From Tetracladium setigerum (taxonomy: Eukaryota > Ascomycota > Leotiomycetes > Helotiales), in the NCBI GenBank assembly GCA_031472005.1, contig PZJY01000011.1, forward strand, positions 2,232,001 to 2,296,000: a DNA stretch of 64,000 nucleotides. Reading direction: 5' to 3'. The translations under genes and the position numbers were made by a program. The notes beneath the pieces are model-generated. The model was not told where the DNA came from. It worked only from the letters and a program-made list of their open reading frames with translations, and did no database searches. Shown here one piece after another: positions 36,682 to 47,880 of the stretch; position 1 is the first letter of the stretch; each line of letters opens with the position of its first letter.

Positions 36682-38561
36682 ATGGACCCAAACAACACCA
36701 AAGCAGTTGGCCAGAACGACACTGTCGAAAATGTCGAAGTCCATTACGATGAGAAAATAGCCGTTGACCTCACACACAAGGACAAAGCCGCTGCTTTCTT
36801 GCAGAATCAAGAAAGGCTTGAAGTCACTCCCGAAGAGAATAAGCGAATTGTCAAGAGGATAGATATCCGACTTCTGCCAATCCTTCTCGCCGTCTACTTC
36901 CTCCAACAACTCGACAAATCCGTCCTTTCATACTCGAGTGTATTTGGTCTCATTGAAGATGCGAAACTTGTGGGACAGCAATACTCTTGGTTGGGCTCTG
37001 TTATTTACATTGCACAACTTGTCATGCAACCGGTCATCGCCGTCCTTCTCGTCAAGTTTCCAATTGGAAAGTTCTTGGCCGTGATGGTGTTGTGCTGGGG
37101 CTCCGTTCTCTGCTGTATGGCAGCTGCAAAGGACTTTAAGGGATTGTTGATTACCCGACTCTTCTTGGGATTGTTTGAGGCATCAGTTGGTAAGTCCCCG
37201 ATCTGGAGCCAAGAAAACAAAATCTCGCTAACGCCTTGGTTTTCCAGCTCCAACTTTCGTTGCCATCACCACAATGTGGTGGAGAAGAGGCGAACAAACC
37301 AACAGAAATGCGAGTTGGTACGCCATGAACGGTGTCACCAACATCCTTGGTTCTCTGTTGGGTTACGGTCTCGGGCACATCAACTCCTCCGTGTTGTACT
37401 CGTACCAAATCATCTTCCTGTTTGCTGGTCTGATTACGGTGGTCACATCTTTCGGTGTCTACTTCTTGCTTCCAGATTCCCCATGGAAGCAAAATTCTTC
37501 AATGATCACGATAAGGTTCTTGCTATTGAGCGCCTTCGCGAAAACCAGATGGGTGTTGAGTCGAGAGAGTTCAAGTGGGACCATGTCGTTGAAAGCTTGT
37601 TGGATTTCAAGACTTGGGGCTGGTTCTGCATTATTTTCGCAATCTCTGTTCCCAGTGGAGGCATCACCACGTTCGGTAAGTGATTCTTTTCGAATCCCCA
37701 CAACCCTGCTAATTATATCAAAAGGTCCATTGATCATCAGATCCCTCGGCTTTGATAAATACACCGCGATCCTTCTCAACATTCCATTTGGTGCGATTCA
37801 AATCATTGCCACAATGGGCGCTGCCTGGTTCGCGACATGGACGAAGCGCAAGGGACCAGCTCTGGCTCTTCTTTGTATTCCACCAATCGTCGGTACCCTC
37901 ATGCTCCTTGTCCTGGCACCAACCGCTGCCAACAGAGGTCCTCAACTGGCTGGATACTACTTCATCTCTTTCTACCCTGGTATCTGTAAGTTTTATTACA
38001 TCTTACGTCGGCGTTGTTGTCACTTGCTAACTCTGTCCAGCTCCTCTCATTTACTCATGGTCCGCACAAAACACTGCTGGAGAGACCAAGAAGAAGACCA
38101 CAACTGCCATGCTTTTCATCGGCCAATCTGCCGGAAATGTAAGAAACCATACTCATCTACTTGACCCATCAACTAACAATGCCAGATCATCGGACCCCAC
38201 CTTTACACCCAGGTCGATGCCCCCGCTACAAGCGTGGTCTCACTTCGTCTCTCGTCCTTTTCATCGTCATCATTGTCCTCGTTGTGTAAGTTACCCCGCA
38301 CCATGTTTCTGTACCCAAACTAATACCCTCCAGATTGATCACCCTCTACCTCATGTTCTTGAACAAGCAACACGCCAACCGTCGTGTCGCCCTTGGAAAG
38401 AGTGCAGTCATTGTTGATCGATCGATGATGACCGACAAGGAGCGAGCTGAGGAAGCAGCCACTGTTGGGGCTAACGAAGAGGGAACGACTAACGCTGGTG
38501 GGATAACGCCTTTGAGGATATGACTGATTTGAAGAATGAGGATTTCATCTTTGTTTACTAA
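36682..38561 (+). CDS. DAL5-type MFS permease (allantoate/anion:cation symporter family), three frame breaks
   Basis: Twelve-helix permease of organic anions, ureides, vitamins or small peptides. Exons 36682-37189, 37248-37675, 37725-37985, 38041-38138, 38186-38285 and 38334-38561. Family marks are RIDIRLLPILLAVYFLQQLD, LITRLFLGLFEASV, APTFVAITTMWW, GGITTFGPLIIRSLGF, SAQNTAGETKKKTTTAMLFI, IIGPHLYTQVDAP and MFLNKQHANRRVALG, with the typical end AFEDMTDLKNEDFIFVY. Three changes each need one added base: the C4 run 37479-37482 (LLPDSP to MEAKFF), the C5 run 38220-38224 (VDAP to RYKRGLTSS), and the G3 run 38500-38502 (NAGG to DNAFED). With these the exons total 542 codons including the stop. Substrate is not readable. 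Confidence 0.92.
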
Positions 38562-38774
38562 TTTTTATACATAAAGTTGGAATTCGGAAGAAGCCACAGT
38601 CTGTATTATATTATCAACCTAGATTAATCAAGAAATAATCATGTAAAGAGATCACAAGATTTCGTCCGACAAATCCATGCTTTATTGTTCTATTTTTACA
38701 AACTGCAAGGAGTTCTGGCCCGTCCCTCTCATCCCAGAAGCCCTAACAAAGATGAGAAGCTTCGAAAATCCACC

Positions 38775-39453
38775 TCAGGCACCCTGCCATCCCCCAGCAG
38801 AGCAACCAAATCTACAAATGTATATGGTACTTCTCGAGCCATCATCCTGATGATCGATGTAACAAGTCTTGCTGTTGAAGATGAGCCCTTGGGGATTGAC
38901 AACCGAAAACCAGCCATTTGCATATCGCCACTCTAGAAGACGGGTATCTGTATGAATTCGAAAAGTTAGAAATTAACCTGTTCCAAAAGAAAACTGAATC
39001 AGACTCACAGTCGAAGACAATGACATATGGTAATCTGCCCATCACTTCGGTATGGTATGGAATGGCGATGCGATGTCCAACCAATGCGCATTTATGATCG
39101 TAAGCAAATAGGCTGGTTGCTGAGGTCTTGTTGGTCTTGGCCTGGAAGATGGCAAGCGTGCACATGCCTCTATCAGCAATGTAATCACACCAGGGAGCTT
39201 GACGGAAGTAGCGTTTCTCGACCAGAAGTTTGCTGTTTGCCACAGTTGAGATGGTTTCGACGGGGGTGGGGAATGTGATATTGTTCTCGGTGAGGTAGGA
39301 GAGGGTGAAGGGGTTGACTCCGAGGTTGGACATTTGTTGGAGGGCTTCGATTTCGCTGGGGGTGGAGATCGATGGGATCGCGGAGGCTGTAATCATACCT
39401 AAGGTCGACAGCAGGAGGAGAAGGATCATGCTCAAAGGCATGGTTGGATTCAT
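38775..39453 (-). CDS. Small secreted cysteine-containing protein
   Basis: Unknown function. Two exons (39453-39009, 38947-38775; intron 61 bp, GTGAGT...CATACAG) give 205 residues. A clear signal peptide is present (MPLSMILLLLLSTLGMITASA; the first ATG lies four codons upstream). A pro-like region with a possible dibasic cleavage (LLVEKR) follows. The mature part has six cysteines, in the order WCDYIADRGMC, HKC, KTCYI, YIC and GC, ending CSAGGWQGA. Aromatic and Arg residues in the second exon (RLLEWRYANGWFSVVN) are conserved-looking. Small size, secretion and paired Cys fit an effector-like or defence protein, but no family is recognised. Confidence 0.75.
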
Positions 39454-41039
39454 TGTTGTGTTTTGCGGCTGCTTTAAGTTGATGAATGTGTTGAGAAGTC
39501 GTGTAGAGGTTGTGCGTTGCTGAAGGGAGGGGTTGTTGAGTGGGAGATCAAGAGCGATTGATATATTCGTTTAAATGAATTCACTTGAGCTCTCGCGTCA
39601 ATTCACTTTAGGAAATGTGTTGAAGGTGACCGGTCGCGCCGTATTGAGATTGTATGAACTTCCACCTTCGCTCTCGCAGACCTGAGGTACTAGTTCTTTC
39701 GCTTTTCCTGCATGAATCCGAGAGATGGAGAAGAGCGTTCTCCAAATTTCCATTTTGCTCCTACAGATATTTTTGAATATGGTTTCACGATAACCGTTGG
39801 CCATAAATCCATCCTAGATTCCCAAGTCGGTACTTTACAATTCAGAATAATTGTCTGGACACAACTTTGTGGTAAGAATTGTCATAATTTCAGATTAAAA
39901 GAGCTGAGTATCAATGGAAATGTTTGCCTGTTATTTTTCAGTGGCTAGAAGAAATCATATAGTGCAAATGTTGAGAGACAGCCTTGGTTTCAACCTTCGA
40001 ACATCAGGATAATTTTGAAGAGAACTGTCGACGCAGAATGAGTACTGCTGGGGGCTTCTTTTTTAGAACCTATTGAGATGTTAAAGGCTGATATCAGCTG
40101 TGATATTGACATATACTTTATGAACAATCCCCATGCGCACCTACATAGTTCGTTGAATATCGTGGTCGAACTTCGAAGTTCATTAAGCGAGTATCTCGAA
40201 CTCGGAACTCGGAATGGCAACAATTTAATTTCGACCAATCAGATTCTCTTCTACCATCTAGTGATCATATTCATGACTGCAAAGAAGGGCACCCATGTAA
40301 TAGGAAAGAAAGGAAATTGCTCAAGGGTGGCCTCGAGCACATGGGAATTGCCCGACGTGAAGCTTGGCATCACCTCCTACAACATACCTACATCTAATCC
40401 CTGGTTGATGATATGATCTGATGTCAGAATCATTCAAGAATAAAAAGGCTCATTTCTATTTGCACAGCCCCCAAGTAATACTGCACGGTATATCAACGGT
40501 AAGATTACCAATTCGAGGACGGACTTCACCACCTTTCGTTGGCGCATAGAAAGCCATCTCATTCGCCAGATTCTCGCTAAGTCGTGCAGAAAGCTTGTCG
40601 TCGCATTCGTCGCATTTTCATCTGGTCTTCGTTCCTTTGGAATGCGCTGACCACCGAACTAACTTTCCGAGACCCAGATGTTTCCCCACAACTGCTGAGA
40701 TGTTTCGAGATGTTTATTTGACGTCGGCTGTAGATACCCCTTCAATTGGTTGACCTCTTACCGCATTCAGACCTCTGTACCCCGGTGTTCCCAAGTAAAA
40801 ATTAGAGCTGGCTTATTTCGAAGTATGCAGTCCGTACCGAATGAACGACTAATCTCGCGATTGGATGCGATGCCAAAAAAGCCGTTGGAAGAAACGCTCG
40901 GCAATATAAATATCAAGGCAATTCCAACATCAGTCCTTTCAAGCCATCAGCGACCGAGTCACTTCTGCAATAGACATCTCAAAAATCACACACATACTCT
41001 TTTCGAAGTATCAGAAAACCCTTTAATAAATACTTCATC
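39454..41039. other. Intergenic, divergent promoters
   Basis: 1.6 kb, AT-rich in its first part, between the minus-strand secreted protein and the cupredoxin. No coding sequence supported. Confidence 0.5.
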
Positions 41040-41800
41040 ATGCAACTCTCTCTCCTCTCCATGGCGCTCTCCGCCCTCCCTCTCACCCTCGCTCAATACG
41101 GCTCGTCCGATAATTCCAATGATGCCAAAGCCGCCAGCTCCTCCTCCAGTGCAGTTGCAGCATCCGCTTCTGCTTCTGCCGTCTCCGGAAAAATCCATAA
41201 AGTCACCGTCGGTAAAGACAACACCCTTGTATTCAGCCCAGACACCGTCACAGCAGCTGTAGGCGATTTCGTCGAATGGCATTTCTACCCTCCAACTCAT
41301 TCGGTTTTGCAATCTTCATTCAGTAACCCCTGTGCTCCCATATCTGGCGCATTTACAAGTGGAGGCTTTGTTACCGCCACTGGGGAGAATGCGAACGTGT
41401 TTCGGGTACAGGTGAATTCCACTGATCCATTGTGGTATTACTGTGGTTTCCCCGGACATTGTCAGGCTGGAATGGTTGGTGTCATCAATCCTCCGTAGGC
41501 ATTCCCATTCGAACTTGAATGATTTGAGACTAATCTGGAAGGAATAGATCGAATGAAACGATCCAGCAATACACTACCGCTGCATCGACTGCTCCATCCG
41601 TTTCAGGACCCAGGACTGTGAATGGAGGCGTTGTTGGAGCTGCTGCTGTTGAAGCCTCTGCCTCTACTTCTGCTACCCAGAGCGCTGCTTCTGCCAGTGC
41701 TACTGGCAAATCTGGAGCTCAATCAAGAGCAGGTGTTCAATGGGTTGTGCTTGGAATGACTGGAGTTGTTGCTGTAGTTTTCGGAAAATTGATGGTTTGA
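41040..41800 (+). CDS. Secreted, probably GPI-anchored cupredoxin-like protein
   Basis: Cell-wall or extracellular blue-copper-like protein. Exons 41040-41494 and 41548-41800 give 235 residues. A signal peptide (MQLSLLSMALSALPLTLAQ) and a Ser/Ala-rich stretch precede one plastocyanin-type domain: HKVTVGKDNTLVFSPDTVTA, VGDFVEWHFYPPTHSV, and YYCGFPGHCQAGM. The His of THSV and the Cys, His and Met of the last block are the expected type-1 copper ligands. A long Ala/Ser linker leads to a C-terminal hydrophobic tail (VVLGMTGVVAVVFGKLMV) behind small residues, as in GPI-anchored proteins. Fungal relatives are described as extracellular serine-rich or GPI cupredoxins. The role is unknown. Confidence 0.88.
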
Positions 41801-42583
41801 GAGTACCAGGAGAATATGTTCAGGGCTGGCGAGGCAGAAGATGCAATTGAAAGGAAATTGGTCTGCTCCAGGAAATATTGTATCGTACCATAAAGTATTT
41901 GGTCTTGAAGATGTGGCCTCTCCGTTGGAAGAGACTGGAAGGAGTTCCTAATATCTGTTTTATTGCGTCAGCGAATGCATTTTAATCTGAAATTATCATC
42001 ATGGTCGCTTGCTCGACCAGGACATTCCCAGCGACAAGTGGCCTGAGTGTAAGTTTTTGAGAACACATTTCATCTTATTCAAGTCTTCAAGACGAAAGCT
42101 TCTCTGTCTCCCAAAGTTGTTGCCTTGGATGCAATTTGAGGCCGCGAAAACAGATGCGATGTGTTTTATCCATTTTTTGTGTGTTGAGGACGTCATGTCG
42201 TCGTTTTTGTTTGAATTAAAAAGCGTCAGGCTGCAACACCAAGACCCTGAAGCGGAATTGATCCACCCCACACCATCCCCCTCTGACCAACTGGATGAAA
42301 CCAAAGACCAAAGACCCTTGAACCATCCCCTTCTATGGATCATGCAACTGCGAATTCAAACGTGCGGCGCAGACTTCTCGTATTCGAATCCTTTCAGCCA
42401 CAGGCATCCAATTCTTTTCTCTCATGTCAATCTTACTTAAATCCAACATCATCGGATGTCGAGAGAAGGTTTGGAAAGGAGCACCAGTTCGAATTCTTTG
42501 ATTCTATCTATTGCATACATTTCAATCTCCAAAAAAAAATATTGTGAAAGGTTCTGAAAACAACAGCGCAAAATCCATCGATC
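41801..42583. other. Intergenic
   Basis: Overlapping opposite frames at 41999-42440 have no motif and no splice support. Treated as the 3' region of the cupredoxin and the promoter of the next gene. Confidence 0.45.
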
Positions 42584-43377
42584 ATGTCCGCCGTCAGTCG
42601 CAGCCCTCCGCCGGAGAGAAGACCTCTCCTTACTGAGGACGATGAGGAGTATGTTTTGCCTTCCAGCTCATACTTCGAGCCACAGATCAGAGTAAGTACA
42701 GTCCCATATTATTCTTCCATACCTTTCCATAGGTGCTAATCACAGTGTCTGCCACAGATCATGTCAATCCTCATTTTGGTCTCCAGTATCCTCTTCCTGG
42801 TCCATCTATTAGTGACCTACATGATCATCCTCAACTCGCAACTCGCAACCTTCCCCTGGCGCCCATGGGACCACATTGGTCCTACTGGTTTCCTTGCCTG
42901 TATCGCATTGATCTTCTCCGTCCTGAATCTTAATATCTGGATCCCCATCGGCATCAATGTCCCAGTCGATGGCTTCCTCGCCGTGGTAATCTTGTACCTT
43001 GCGCCTTCTGTGCAGTGGTATATCCCAAACCCGGCAAGCTGTAACCGAGATCCAACCTATGAGTATGGGATGAGCTACGGGATTGCAAGGAGATGGATTG
43101 CCAGTATTATGGTTTTTGGTGGATTTTTGGCATTGATTGTTGGGTATGTTTTGTCCTGATTTCATTAATCATTTACTCTTTTGGTGGAGGGAGAGAGAAA
43201 ATGCTAATGATATGTAGGATTTGCCATTTGCTGTTGTTTGTATTGAGAATTGTGGCGGCATTTAGAGGGAAATTCTGGAGAAGACCAATTCCGTTGCGCG
43301 TGCCGGGTGGGAGGGTTTCGTTTGAGTTCAAGGTGAAGCATGAGAGATTTGATGAGGGACACTCTAGAGATGATTAG
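42584..43377 (+). CDS. Four-TM membrane protein of unknown function
   Basis: Three exons (42584-42691, 42758-43143, 43218-43377; introns 66 and 74 bp) give 217 residues in perfect frame. An acidic cytoplasmic-type N-terminus (SPPPERRPLLTEDDEEYVLP) is followed by a helix (MSILILVSSILFLVHLLVTY), WPWDH-like polar loop, a second helix (GPTGFLACIALIFSVLNL), a third (VDGFLAVVILYLAPSVQW) and a fourth (IASIMVFGGFLALIVG leading into ICHLLLFVLRIVAAF). The tail is basic with Arg/Lys. The conserved-looking loop CNRDPTYEYGMSYGIARRW is distinctive, but I do not recognise the family. Confidence 0.72.
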
Positions 43378-44300
43378 GTGTTGTTTGGTGATGTTGTGAG
43401 GGGAGGCAACTTGGAGGTTTGGAGGAGTTGCCGGCTGTGTAGCTCCTTCAATTAACAGGATGTGCCATGTTTTTTCCATTTCTTTTTCATTAGTACAGGA
43501 TACACAATGCGTCATAGGTTTTTAGCAACTCATCTTATCAAATGATTCTTGAAATCAGCACCTGTGAAGTGTGTAAAAATGGTAGATGAGAAGAGCCCAG
43601 CACGTGTTTCTCCAGGGACAGATCTGCCAAGCGCTTTAGGCACCTGTCTTCCCAGGCACCAAGGCCACAACGCCAAGTCTTATCACGCCGGCAAGCGAAG
43701 CATCTCGAGAGAGACCAACATCCAAATCGACCATCACCATCACTCTACAAACCGACAACTCAACGACCACCCTTCTCTCAGCTTTTGGTGACACTATTAA
43801 GAGTATTATTCTCTTAATATAGATGCAAGTGCATCAATCACCACTCACAAAACTCCCCTTGGCGTGCAAGATGCCGTACTACCTCACTCCATACCTCTCT
43901 TTCTGGGGTAAAGAGCCTTCACATATCTTCTTGTTTCTCCCCCAACTTTGCTTTTTGCAACTCGCTCTTTAGCTAGAGCGATTACCCACCACTGTTAGGA
44001 CATATTGAGCAAGTCTCTCGATATTCCAGCGTTGTGGTGGTGCTGCTTTCCCACTTCATTCCTCTCCATCTCACGCATTTGGGCCACTCGCTTGGTGGTG
44101 GTGTTGTGCTGAGGGCCAGATTTGGCGCTAGCGGCTGGTGCATATCTCTGCCCTTCCGAAATCCACGCGCCTGGCCGACCACCACAACACAACACCACAA
44201 ACACCACGAAATTGTCGACCTTGTCCATCCATCACCAAATCACCCAACATAAAAATTCTCGAAAAAACGGTCCTACCCTCTCACGCGGAAACGAATCACG
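43378..44300. other. Intergenic, H2A.Z promoter side
   Basis: No gene recognised. Contains the hairpin at 43795-43819 (separate entry) and a CACAACA-rich leader before the H2A.Z start. Confidence 0.5.
43795..43819. repeat. Short perfect inverted repeat
   Basis: Arms TATTAAGAG (43795-43803) and CTCTTAATA (43811-43819) around a 7-base loop. It lies between convergent-free spacer sequences and may be a transcript-end hairpin or chance. Confidence 0.5.
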
Positions 44301-45158
44301 ATGGCTGGCGGCAAGGGAAAATCATCTGGCGGAAAGTCTTCGGGAGGCAAGGTTGGCGCTGATGGAAGCAAGAAGCAACAGAGCCACTCGAGCAAGGCTG
44401 GTCTTCAAGTGAGTATTGCGCATCTTCTGCGGAGCTCTTGGAAGGGTGATGGCACAATTTTCGGCGCGTTTTGAGGATCTGGCGATGTTGCGCATCGACT
44501 TTACACCACCCCCACCAACCTCGCGTTATTCGATGTCAAGCTTTGCGCACGACACCCCGACGACAGCAAACTCGATTCCTGCCAACCTCAACGTCACCAC
44601 TCGAGTCGGGACGTAGGAAGTCGAAGAAGGCGCATTTGTGGTACCTGTGTACTTTGCGACGCGACTCGATTCTATGATAAACAAGTCCGAGACATGTATC
44701 TAGCCATCCCAATAGCCAACTCTTGATTCTCTGGATATTCGCAGATGTATTTGTTTCGCGTATGATGGACTAATGTTTCTCTAGTTCCCCTGCGGTCGTG
44801 TCAAGCGATTCTTGAAGAACAACACACAAAACAAGATGCGCGTAGGAGCCAAGGCCGCTGTTTACGTGACCGCCGTCCTCGAATACCTCACAGCTGAAGT
44901 TCTGGAGCTTGCAGGAGTGAGTCATTTCCATCCGCTCTCGTGCTGCCTAAATGCTGATGTTTGCGTGTACAGAATGCGGCCAAGGATCTCAAAGTCAAGC
45001 GTATCACTCCCCGCCATCTTCAACTCGCCATCCGTGGAGACGAAGAACTTGACACCCTCATCCGCGCAACCATCGCCTTTGGAGGTGTTCTGCCACACAT
45101 CAATCGCGCACTTCTCCTAAAGGTTGAGCAGAAGAAGAAGAAGGGTATCGAGGTCTAG
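44301..45158 (+). CDS. HTZ1: Histone variant H2A.Z
   Basis: Nucleosomal H2A variant placed by SWR1-type remodelers near promoters. Exons 44301-44408, 44785-44916 and 44973-45158 give 141 residues. A Lys/Gly/Ser-rich acetylatable tail (MAGGKGKSSGGKSSGG) precedes the fold: [55 protein letters not shown] and RHLQLAIRGDEELDTLI. The H2A.Z-type end ATIAFGGVLPHINRALL is present, then a basic tail. The first intron is 376 bp (44409-44784), several times longer than any other intron in the window, and sits right after the tail exon, a common site in fungal histone variants. Confidence 0.97.
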
Positions 45159-45909
45159 ATTTATGGTCTTCGGATCGTGAGGTTGGGCAGCGATACTTTG
45201 GTTTTCTTCTTTGGTCGGTTTGGGAAATGTTTGCGGTGTATCGGGATAATGCGATTTCTTTTTTGCTTTTAATTACTTGGGTTGCTCACTCATGAGGATG
45301 GAGAGATATATGATGGTTGAAGTATCTACATCTTCCGGGACTTATCAAGGTCTCAACGGAGATGGAGAAAATCGGGTGGTTGTTGTACTACTACTAGGGA
45401 ATGAATGAAATTTCTCACTTCTAGGTCATGGTGTGATTGTCGTGATAGAATGGATTTGGTAATAACCTGTGGGGCTTTAGTTCTTTGTCGTGGTGTGAAC
45501 ACGACCTGGCATTTCCTTTGTCTATTTTGGTCACTTGTTTCTTTCCATGGTTACGTACTACTCTACGGGCTCACTAGTCGTGGAAATTCTTAGTCATTTT
45601 TAACAAAGAGCCTTCTACTGGATTAGGTGTGATGAGTATCAGCATCTTGGGTCCTTAGCTCCTCACTCCTGTATCCGCAAGATATTTACTGTTTACCTGG
45701 TGCTTTTCAGTCTTGAAGGCGATTTTTGTTATGTTCTGGTCAAAGTGCGCGTTGAGAACTGCTGCTTCCAAGCTGCATTGTAGTGTCACGCATGTATCTC
45801 GCACCGATTGCCATTTTTCATTTCTTTGAATTGATCATCACTATTTAATATCTGGTCCCGGCAAATCTTCTTACAGCACGCGTCAATCAACAGATTACTC
45901 CAATAAACC
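45159..45909. other. Intergenic
   Basis: A 751 bp spacer; no gene, repeat or RNA recognised. Confidence 0.5.
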
Positions 45910-47359
45910 ATGCCTCCAAGAAATACCGACCGCCCAAGATCATCTCCCCTCACCCCCTCCACAAGGAACCCGACACGCCATCTTCTCCTCGCTCTCCTCT
46001 CACCCCCATACGCCCTCGAAGATCCCAGAGACCGCCTTCAATACTCAATCCTCTACCCCAGCTGCATCCCCGCGCTTCAAGTCCTTCGCCCACATGTACT
46101 TTCAGCCAGGCACGTGGTCTTCTCAACTTTCGACCGCCACCTGCAGTACCAGTGCCCTGGTTTTGGTTCTGCCACCTTTGCAATAGGCGATACGACCTCA
46201 GCATAACACGACGCTGTCTGGAAGATGGACATTACTTTTGTTCCTGTCCGGCCAGTCCAACTCCATCACCTGGATTGTCAGAAAGTGGTGCAGGCGAAAT
46301 GAGTTCGAGTTCAGGCGGGCAAGATTTCAACAGCACGACACCCGTCGAACAAATAATTAAATCGGCGAGACTGAGCAGAAAAAGGCAGAAAAGGAAGAAG
46401 AAGCGGCGCAAGGGAGGAAGTTGCAGGTCGGAGTTTGACTATGCGGGCTGGGAGGTTTACGGATTTTGGCGAGCAAATTATTGGGGTGGGATGCGGAGAT
46501 TGAGCATGAGGGCAACAATTGCTGGAATCAATGCACCTTCCCGAGTCAATGTCATAACCGTCGTCAAGAAGCAAGAAAAAGAGAATGGTTGCTTCGACGG
46601 GAAGAGCAGGAGATTGAAGAGGAGAGATTGCGGGCTGCTGCGAGATCTGCTCGTGCTGCTAAACACAAAGAAGTCATAAGAGCAGGAGTAGGGGCAGAAT
46701 CAGAAATGGCGAGTTCACTGGAGAAGTGTGCGAGAGATTGGGAAGTACGCACTCATGGCGGAGGTGATGTTGGAAGGTTGGTGAGGGAAGCGCACCTGTT
46801 GGTTGAGATGGCTGATGTGCATACTACTACTATTGAGTATGGGACTCGCGATGGTGTGACTTCGTATTTGACGCTGGAGACTCCCGGCGAGGAGGTATTC
46901 GACTTTTGTGGGGAGGAAGATGCGGAGGAGGGAGAACAAGGACCAGTGGGGATTGATTGTGATGGCTTGATGGAAGGGGAATTGCAGCCCGAATACGTAG
47001 AGAAGAGAAAGAGAAGGAGAGATATGGACGAGGGTGGCAGGAAAGCTGTCAGCCCGAGTAGTCCGTTGAAGATGGAGTTCAGTTTAGAGGAGGTGGAACG
47101 GGTAGAGCTCGACGAGGAATTACAGTCACAGACAGGGAAGGGAAGAGAAGAAAGAATCAATGAGAGGAGATGTGGAAATTGCAAACAAATATCACCTTCA
47201 ACTTCAGAGAGTGAAATTTGTTGGTTGTGCGGAGTGGCGTTGCCCTGGGTGGAGGTAGGGAATGGGAGGAGTGTGCAGTTGGATTTGAACCTGGGGGAAG
47301 GGTTGAAAGTTGATATGGGAGCAAGCTTAATATGTAAGATGTCTTGGGAGGGAGTGTGA
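45910..47359 (+). CDS. Hypothetical protein with two Cys-pair zinc-ribbon-like motifs, two frame breaks
   Basis: Unknown function. A Pro/Ser/Arg-rich N-terminus (MPPRNTDRPRSSPLTPSTRN) leads to PWFWFCHLCNRRYDLSITRR, then CLEDGHYFCSC. This is a likely zinc ribbon of CxxC...C...CxC type. A basic stretch follows, then SEFDYAGWEVYGFWRANYWG, then NNCWNQCTFPSQCHNRRQEA. Next come a coiled, Glu/Arg-rich region and an acidic middle, and the protein ends in a second pair block RCGNCK...CWLCGVALPW. No intron is needed. The frame changes after TRNP (C3 run 45969-45971) and after YWGG (G3 run 46488-46490). One added base at each gives 483 residues. The ordered Cys/Trp pattern suggests a conserved fungal protein, possibly nucleic-acid or protein binding. 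Confidence 0.7.
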
Positions 47360-47880
47360 GTTCTGAGTCGATATAAATAGATATATTTTGCTTTACAAAG
47401 TGGTGTTTGTACTTGAGATGCCAGAAGTGCTAGTGACATCAAAAACGTGCTTGATCAACGATTCATGACCAGGAGAATCAACGCTCGCAAATCTTTCCGC
47501 TGCCACGCGAGCATACTATATTAGTAGCGACATCGAGGGTTCTCCGGCGATCGACTTTCTGTACGTGTCATGCGACACAACCAACGCGGAAAATAAAGCG
47601 TCCTGTGTTTTGACACGAATATGCTAAATATTTTCAAAGCGGAGGACAGGCCAAGAGGAAAAAAAGGGGAACAACCTGAGGTAGTGAGATAAAGAATAGC
47701 TCCAGAGCCAAGTAAATGGGAATAATGAAGAATGCCGCTTGCATCAAGAGAATCGAATACAATAACATTAAGAAACCAAACATCAACAAAGAAGCAACTA
47801 ACAATTTGGACTCGCGTCCATAATTGCAAGCTCAAATATGAACGAAGATAAGAAGAGAATTAATTCCAAGGTGACCGACA
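47360..47880. other. Intergenic
   Basis: No feature seen in 521 bp; the minus-strand frame at 47521-47835 has no support. Confidence 0.45.

Noticed and set aside
20650..38510. Programmed -1 ribosomal frameshifting as an explanation for the frame breaks
   Set aside because: The sites occur in many unrelated housekeeping genes, mostly lack slippery heptamers with a following structure, and vary in context. Missing bases in homopolymers explain them more simply.
41999..42440. Overlapping opposite open frames of 114 and 143 codons
   Set aside because: Neither has motifs or splice support; the region is the spacer after the cupredoxin gene.
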